17,563 nucleotides of DNA from Bacillota bacterium. Lineage in GTDB: Bacteria; Bacillota; Clostridia; Christensenellales; CAG-138. The position numbers and the translations under genes are program-made. The notes under the pieces were generated by a model. It made no database searches. It saw only the letters and a program-made list of their open reading frames with translations, and was not told the DNA's origin. The stretch spans positions 1 to 17,563 of the forward strand of contig JAEYHP010000172.1 of assembly GCA_023409435.1 (NCBI GenBank), written 5' to 3'. Positions 13,544-17,563 of the stretch are shown here, one piece after another (the first letter of the stretch is position 1; each line of letters begins with the position of its first letter).

Positions 13544-14341
13544 TCATTGCGCCGTCTGCAGCCACTTCTGCTGCGCGGCGTTCCAGCGGGCATAGAGCAT
13601 GCGGGCGATCCATGCGTCGGGTATGAGCTTTCCGGCGATGCTCAAAGCGCGGTTGACGACGCCGGGGATGTATACGCGCTTGTTTTTAAGCGCGCGCGAA
13701 AGCGTGTTCCGCGCGACGGCGCTCAATTCGTTGGTGGTCGCGCGGCCCCAGAAGCCCTGCGCCGCAATGCCGGAAAGCGCCTCTTTTGTTGTGGCCAGCC
13801 CGCCGGGGCAAAGGGCCAGCACATGCACGTTTTCATTTGCAAGCTCGTGGCCCAGCGCCATGGAAAAATCCAGAAGGAAGCGTTTGGAGGCGGCGTACGT
13901 CGCCTTGAGCGGGATGGGGTAGAGCGAGGCGAGGCTGGAGACGTTGATGATATGGAACGCGCCTTCCGCCCGGCGTTTTAATGCCGCGTGGGTGACGCGC
14001 ATCGTCGCCTCAATGTTAAGCTGCACGATTTTGATGAGCGTCTCGCTTTCCCGTGAAAGGAACGCACCCTCGTAATCCACGCCCGCGATATTTAATAACA
14101 GGTTCAGGCGGACGCCTTCCGTGTCCAGGCGTTCAAACAGCGCGTTGGCCTCGGTTTTATCCGTCAGGTCGCACGCGTGGGTGTGTACTTGAACGCCGTA
14201 TTGGCGCATGATTCCGCGGGCGATGTCGGCTAGCGGCTGTTCCTTTAAGTCCGTCAGGTACAGGTCATACCCGCGCCGCGCGCATTCCACCGCCATGGAG
14301 CGGCCCAGGCCGCCCGAAGCGCCAGTAATCAGGGCGATCAT
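13544..14341 (-). CDS. Short-chain dehydrogenase/reductase (last gene of the PadR operon)
   Basis: 265 residues of a classical NAD(P)-dependent SDR. The cofactor loop is TGASGGLG (residues 6-13), NIAG lies at about 84-87, the catalytic serine is in VSSLA (about 134-138), and the active pair is Tyr149 and Lys153 in YAASK. The C-terminus has an extra helical, basic tail, as in SDRs that act on lipid or ketone substrates near membranes; this last point is inference. ATG at 14341 overlaps the stop of the preceding SDR gene (ATGA) and has AGGAGG upstream, so translation is coupled. A start at 14383 would lie within the previous gene. The substrate is unknown. Confidence 0.88.
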   Translation of the reverse strand: MIALITGASGGLGRSMAVECARRGYDLYLTDLKEQPLADIARGIMRQYGVQVHTHACDLTDKTEANALFERLDTEGVRLNLLLNIAGVDYEGAFLSRESETLIKIVQLNIEATMRVTHAALKRRAEGAFHIINVSSLASLYPIPLKATYAASKRFLLDFSMALGHELANENVHVLALCPGGLATTKEALSGIAAQGFWGRATTNELSAVARNTLSRALKNKRVYIPGVVNRALSIAGKLIPDAWIARMLYARWNAAQQKWLQTAQ

Positions 14342-15210
14342 ACCGCTTCCTCCTTCTGAAAGTTCTGAAATCGGATGCCGCAAAGCTGCTCACTGATAGT
14401 AAGCATCCGCTCGATATGGCCGGGATCGTCCGCATAACTTGAATAGGGTGCCAGCGCGCAGTTGTAGTAATACAATCCTTCGGGTGCAGGCATATGGCTG
14501 CACACATAGGCAAACGTCTGCGCGGGAACTTCAGGGGACACGCCATGGCGCTTTCGAAGCGACCATACAAGCCGCACCAGCCTCCCCGTTTCTTTATTGC
14601 CGATCTCTGTATTGACAAGGCCGGGGTCAATCACGTACATCCGCACGCCGCTTTCCCCAAGCCTTTCATTGAAGCCCTGGGCGAACAGCATGGCGCAGAG
14701 CTTTGACTGCTTGTAAGCCTTAAGGGGATTGTAATGCTTTTGCAGCATCAAATCGTCCCAATGGACGTGCATGTTCTTGTGGGAGCCGCTCCCCGTCCAC
14801 AGTACGCGGCCGTGTGAGGCAATCAACTGCGGCAGCAGCCGGTGCGTGAGCAATACGCCGGAAAGGTAGTTGAGCGCAAGCTGCTGTTCATACCCTTCCG
14901 CCGACGTCGTATAGTAGCTTCGTACGCAGCCCGCGTTGAGGATAAGGGCGTCTATTCCGGAAATATTGTTCTGCTGCAACTGCGCCGCAACTTCGTCCGC
15001 AGTCAGGTGCACCTGTGTCTGGTTGGTCAGGTCGTAACAAAGGAACGTGACGTCCGCGTTCGGCAGCAGGGAAGTTAATGTAGCCTTTGCCTGTGCGCAG
15101 CGTTCCTTGCGGTGGCCGATCCCGATCACGCGCCAGTTCTGTTCCAGCAGCGCTTTTGCTGTGGCGAAGCCGATGCCCGATGTCGCCCCGGTGATAATTG
15201 CTGTTTTCAT
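14338..15210 (-). CDS. Short-chain dehydrogenase/reductase, retinol-dehydrogenase-like
   Basis: 290 residues. Signatures are TGATSGIG (8-15), NAG (92-94), the catalytic serine in WTGSGSH (141 or 143), and Tyr166/Lys170 in YKQSK, with PG following at DPGLVNTEIGN. The length and the region after the active site resemble retinol-dehydrogenase and protochlorophyllide-reductase-like SDRs, which act on hydrophobic substrates. Its ATG overlaps the stop of the shortened DUF4097 gene (ATGA), and its ribosome site GAGGAGG lies inside that gene. It overlaps the next SDR by 4 nt. The two SDRs share little sequence beyond motifs, so they are probably not a recent duplication and may act on successive or related substrates. 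Confidence 0.88.
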   Translation of the reverse strand: MKTAIITGATSGIGFATAKALLEQNWRVIGIGHRKERCAQAKATLTSLLPNADVTFLCYDLTNQTQVHLTADEVAAQLQQNNISGIDALILNAGCVRSYYTTSAEGYEQQLALNYLSGVLLTHRLLPQLIASHGRVLWTGSGSHKNMHVHWDDLMLQKHYNPLKAYKQSKLCAMLFAQGFNERLGESGVRMYVIDPGLVNTEIGNKETGRLVRLVWSLRKRHGVSPEVPAQTFAYVCSHMPAPEGLYYYNCALAPYSSYADDPGHIERMLTISEQLCGIRFQNFQKEEAV

Positions 15211-15617
15211 GTTTTTGCCTCCTCAATCTGCCTACATGCCTTGGCGGGCAGGTAGAGCGTGATCCTCATTTCATATGGCTGCGGAAACATGCCCAGGAAT
15301 TCATTTGGGAAGGATGTTTCCGTCACCGTCAGAACCCCGTCCGTCACCTCGACGGAAGCGATTTGATCAAAATCCAGAGGGCGCGGCAACCAGGCGTGCA
15401 CGTAGACCTCCGCGCGGTAATTCTCCGTCACCGGCACGGCAGTCACTTGTGCGGAATGAAGGTTCAACTCCGTGCGCTGTACGTTTTCTGCCGGATAGCT
15501 TTTCGTTTCCGCATAGGGGCGGATATGCCCCGTGCTCAATGCAGCCCCGACGGTAGCGGCAACGCCGACAAATCCGATTATCAATAAAATGGTCAATGTC
15601 TTTCCTGTTCGTTTCAT
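15207..15617 (-). CDS. Shortened DUF4097-type membrane-anchored protein (136 aa)
   Basis: The N-terminus MKRTGK leads into one membrane segment (ILLIIGFVGVAATVGAAL). A beta-strand-rich exported domain follows, with VQRTELNLHSAQVTAVPV and MRITLYLPAKACRQIEEAKT. That is the start of the DUF4097 beta-solenoid fold that normally sits third in PadR-DUF1700-DUF4097 operons. Usual members are about 250-350 residues; this one stops just where the repeated 't-x-s-G-d-i' strands should begin, and its stop overlaps the SDR start. I infer truncation, perhaps by a deletion joining it to the SDR genes. The start is ATG 15617 with AAGGAG 9 nt upstream, and it overlaps the previous stop as TAATG. Confidence 0.7.
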   Translation of the reverse strand: MKRTGKTLTILLIIGFVGVAATVGAALSTGHIRPYAETKSYPAENVQRTELNLHSAQVTAVPVTENYRAEVYVHAWLPRPLDFDQIASVEVTDGVLTVTETSFPNEFLGMFPQPYEMRITLYLPAKACRQIEEAKT

Positions 15618-16177
15618 TACGCATTCTCCTTTCTCTTTAGGCGCATTAGCCGCTCCGCCGCATACGGGAGGCGGCCGACCGTCATGCGCCAGAGCGACAC
15701 ACAGCCGCGCCAGCCGAGGACCCCGCCGCTTGCAAATACCATCGTCAGGAACACGCCGAGAAGCGCATAGAGGATGTCTGCCTTTATCAGCATGAGGACC
15801 CCGTACGCAAGCGTCGCGGCTCCCGCCGCAATCAGGGAGAACGCTGTTGCAAACAGCGACAGGAGCACGCACAGCGCCGCAAGATACAGGCAGCCCATAA
15901 TAAGGCCGCCCAAAAGCTGATACCGCGCGATTGCGCCAAGCATATGCAGCACGCTGTTTATGCCGTTTGCCCGCTGCGCGCGTTCCACCGCGCGGTCGGC
16001 CGTGAACATGCGCCCAAGCTGCCTGGGGTCCCCAAGAGCCGCGGCAATGGCCGCATCGGTTTTTCCCGCCATCCTGCCCGCTTCAAAATGCTCGCGGTAA
16101 TCCGCAAGGATATCCTGCTTCTGCTCTGCGCTCATGCGCCCAAGCGCTTTAGAGAGCAATTCCAAAAATTCATTCAT
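15617..16177 (-). CDS. DUF1700 / HAAS-domain membrane protein
   Basis: 186 residues. The first 65 or so form the helical HAAS/DUF1700 domain (MNEFLELLSKALGRMSAEQK, then ILADYREHFEAG, then AALGDPRQLGRMF). A membrane domain follows with about three hydrophobic segments and a basic C-terminus. In Bacillota this family is almost always encoded directly after a PadR regulator and is thought to work with it in envelope stress responses; the molecular mechanism is not established. ATG at 16177 is preferred because GGAGG lies 9 nt upstream, whereas the ATG at 16186 abuts it. It overlaps the PadR gene by 8 nt and the next gene by 1 nt, so translation is coupled. Confidence 0.88.
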   Translation of the reverse strand: MNEFLELLSKALGRMSAEQKQDILADYREHFEAGRMAGKTDAAIAAALGDPRQLGRMFTADRAVERAQRANGINSVLHMLGAIARYQLLGGLIMGCLYLAALCVLLSLFATAFSLIAAGAATLAYGVLMLIKADILYALLGVFLTMVFASGGVLGWRGCVSLWRMTVGRLPYAAERLMRLKRKENA

Positions 16178-16490
16178 GCGCCGCATCCTCCATCAAGTCC
16201 TGCACGCTCTTTGTAAAATCAGTCCAGTCCGCTTTCAGCGCCGCCTCCGCATCCTTTCCCGCCTGGGTCAGCCGATAGTATTTGCGCGGGGGTCCTCCCG
16301 AATCGTCCGAAAGATAGGTTTCGCACAACCCGTCCGCTTTGAGCTTTCTAAGCAGTGGGTAAAGCGTCCCTTCCGCAATCTCTATGCTGCCGGAGATCTT
16401 TTCCGCCAGCTCATACCCGTAATAATCCCGCTTTCTTAAGAGCGCCAGCACGCAAAGATCCAGCACACCCTTTTTAAATTGCGCGTTCAT
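16170..16490 (-). CDS. PadR-family transcriptional regulator
   Basis: 106 residues, a short PadR-type winged-helix protein. Motifs are QFKKGVLDLCVLALLRKRDY, YGYELAEKI, EGTLYPLLRKLKADGL (recognition helix), GGPPRKYYRLTQAGK (wing), and a short C-terminal dimer helix. The family is mostly repressors that release DNA on binding small molecules or under stress. It is the first gene of the operon and its upstream region carries a palindrome and direct repeats, so autoregulation of the whole five-gene unit is expected. GGGGTGAG precedes the ATG closely. Confidence 0.93.
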   Translation of the reverse strand: MNAQFKKGVLDLCVLALLRKRDYYGYELAEKISGSIEIAEGTLYPLLRKLKADGLCETYLSDDSGGPPRKYYRLTQAGKDAEAALKADWTDFTKSVQDLMEDAAHE

Positions 16491-16505
16491 GTCTCACCCC
16501 GAATT

Positions 16506-16554
16506 CGATATCGTTCACTATTGAATATTATTCACTACTGAAATAAAAATAACA
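16506..16554 (-). promoter_or_regulatory. Promoter/operator region of the PadR operon
   Basis: A perfect dyad, TGAATATTATTCA (16522-16534), lies between two direct repeats TTCACTA (16514-16520 and 16531-16537), with the palindrome CGATATCG (16506-16513) beside them. On the minus strand TAATAT within the dyad can serve as the -10, with a weak GTTATT 17 nt upstream. A repressor bound here would block RNA polymerase. Assignment to PadR is inference from position. Confidence 0.55.
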
Positions 16555-16579
16555 CCCTCCGCGCAAAAACGCAAGAGGG
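16544..16579 (-). terminator. Possible terminator of the alpha/beta hydrolase gene
   Basis: On the minus strand CCCTC (16579-16575) pairs with GAGGG (16559-16555), with an inner GCG/CGC, followed by TGTTATTTTTA. The T-run overlaps the PadR promoter region. The interval 16580-16680 shows nothing else. Confidence 0.5.
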
Positions 16580-16680
16580 AATTTTTGAAACAAATTGAAT
16601 TAAGAAAGCAACCTTGAGAAGCTGCCGCTTTTGCTGGAACGGAGTTCCGGCAGGATGATAGCCGCTTACAATTCCGACCT

Positions 16681-17563
16681 CTATGGTTGCATGGTGTCCA
16701 AGAATTGAAGGGTTTCCTCAACGATGCGGTCTGAAAGCTTCCAGTAAATACCGCTGTGGCCTGCAGGCAATTCGACAACTTTGCCGGAATCGAGCGTTTG
16801 TGTCATCCGCCTGCGTTCCTGTACGGCCCATTGATAGTATTTTCCAAGTTGATCCGGTGGTGCCGCCTGTATCATCAGCACCGGCAGTTGCTTTGGAAAA
16901 CCCGCATCCAGCAGAGCGGTCATGTTGCTTTCAATGGTTTGAAACTCATTTTCGAGTGTGGCGTTGGCATAATTCCAACTGGTAACGGTCGCAATCGTGC
17001 GGGCATCCTCTTTGGAATAAGTACCTGCCGGCGCGCCGCTCACCAAAAGCGGATGAAACCAAAGCGCCGCCCGCAAAATACCCGTTTGCCGCAATACGGG
17101 AAGAAGCCCCACACTGGGCATGCTCAAATTGTCTTTTTTCGCCTGAATCAGTGATCTTGGCAGGGTGGTATCCAATGCAATGATAGCACGCAACTCATCA
17201 GGATAGGACTGCGCATATTGTAATGCGTAGATGCCGGACATAGAGTGCGGAACCAGCACATAGGGCGGAGCTATTCCTGCTTTACGAAGACCTTCGCGGA
17301 TTTCCTCCACCACATTTTCAGCGGTGCGGGGCGCATCGGTAGAGTCGCTCCACCCGTATCCGAAGTATTCCACCACAGCAACACGTCCGTGCTTAGAAAG
17401 CTTTGACCATAGAGGTTTGTACTCTAGCACTGGCACCGCCACCCCGCCGCCGCTAAGCAGCACATAAGTGGTATCGCCTTCTCCTTGGGTGTAGATATGC
17501 ATCTTGTGGCCATCCACCTCCACAAGTGAACCGGGTGCGGGAATTCTCTGCCTTTCCAAAGGC
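16681..17563 (-). CDS. Alpha/beta hydrolase (5' end beyond the window)
   Basis: The frame is open to the window edge, so the N-terminus is missing; about 294 residues are visible. The opening LVEVDGHKMHIYTQGEGD, followed by YVLLSGGG, is the standard start of an alpha/beta hydrolase fold. The nucleophile elbow is PHSMSG, with the first Ser as nucleophile and Pro in place of the usual first Gly. The catalytic histidine is in PAGHSGIYW near the C-terminus. Relatives usually have an N-terminal membrane helix or signal that would lie just outside. The substrate is unknown; esterase- or proline-iminopeptidase-like reactions are both possible. It precedes the PadR gene in the same direction, but the possible terminator and operator between them argue for separate transcripts. 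Confidence 0.88.
   Translation of the reverse strand, partial: PLERQRIPAPGSLVEVDGHKMHIYTQGEGDTTYVLLSGGGVAVPVLEYKPLWSKLSKHGRVAVVEYFGYGWSDSTDAPRTAENVVEEIREGLRKAGIAPPYVLVPHSMSGIYALQYAQSYPDELRAIIALDTTLPRSLIQAKKDNLSMPSVGLLPVLRQTGILRAALWFHPLLVSGAPAGTYSKEDARTIATVTSWNYANATLENEFQTIESNMTALLDAGFPKQLPVLMIQAAPPDQLGKYYQWAVQERRRMTQTLDSGKVVELPAGHSGIYWKLSDRIVEETLQFLDTMQP

Noticed and set aside
13312..13593. Small minus-strand protein overlapping repeat copy 2
   Set aside because: Same reason as the copy 1 ORF. It also overlaps the end of the SDR gene and has no ribosome site.
16518..16778. Minus-strand ORF between PadR and the hydrolase
   Set aside because: It overlaps the hydrolase 3' end out of frame and crosses a hairpin and promoter region. 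It shows no domain and no ribosome site.

Overview
The window reads as a chromosomal segment of a fairly GC-rich Bacillota, most likely a Clostridia-type anaerobe. Evidence for this is the strong AGGAGG-type ribosome binding sites, the PadR/DUF1700(HAAS)/DUF4097 gene set, an apparent spore photoproduct lyase tail at the left edge, and many short Rho-independent terminators. I cannot name the genus. No rRNA, complete tRNA, CRISPR array or transposase gene is visible. Several intergenic gaps are filled by structured repeats.

Layout. 1-116: 3' end of a gene resembling spore photoproduct lyase. 259-1101: an unrecognised protein made of six copies of a short 'L-x-x-L-V-x-x-G-T-I-T-x-E-Q' motif. 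1177-2248: an AraC/GyrI-like regulator divergent from a TspO/MBR-related multi-pass membrane protein. 3061-3493: a repeat-rich gap ending in a possible promoter, leader and terminator. 3644-6302: two membrane-anchored GGDEF proteins (predicted diguanylate cyclases) in tandem, both with an intact inhibitory RxxD site. 6487-7843: an AT-richer block with a peptidoglycan-binding plus lytic-transglycosylase-like protein split by an apparent one-base frameshift, followed by a small lipoprotein-like gene.

7909-11198: a metabolic set made of a class II aldolase (minus strand) facing away from an L-threonine aldolase and a malate/lactate-family (Ldh_2) dehydrogenase (plus strand). Between the last two lies a 278-bp inverted-repeat element (9777-10054). 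Its two ends each look like the T-arm plus acceptor 3' end of a tRNA, and it encloses two further long-range stems. 11418-13205: an AT-richer patch with an XRE regulator fused to eight membrane segments and a convergent PhnB-like VOC protein, with repeats on both sides.

13544-16490 (minus): a tightly overlapping five-gene operon, PadR, DUF1700/HAAS, a shortened DUF4097-type protein, and two short-chain dehydrogenases. It is read from a promoter region carrying a palindrome and direct repeats. 16681-17563 (minus): an alpha/beta hydrolase whose N-terminus lies beyond the window.

The most unusual items are the tRNA-end-like inverted repeat element at 9777-10054, the intergenic repeat family shared by 3075-3308, 12486-12556 and 13376-13528, the six-repeat protein at 259-1101, and the PadR operon in which a truncated DUF4097 gene runs directly into an SDR gene.
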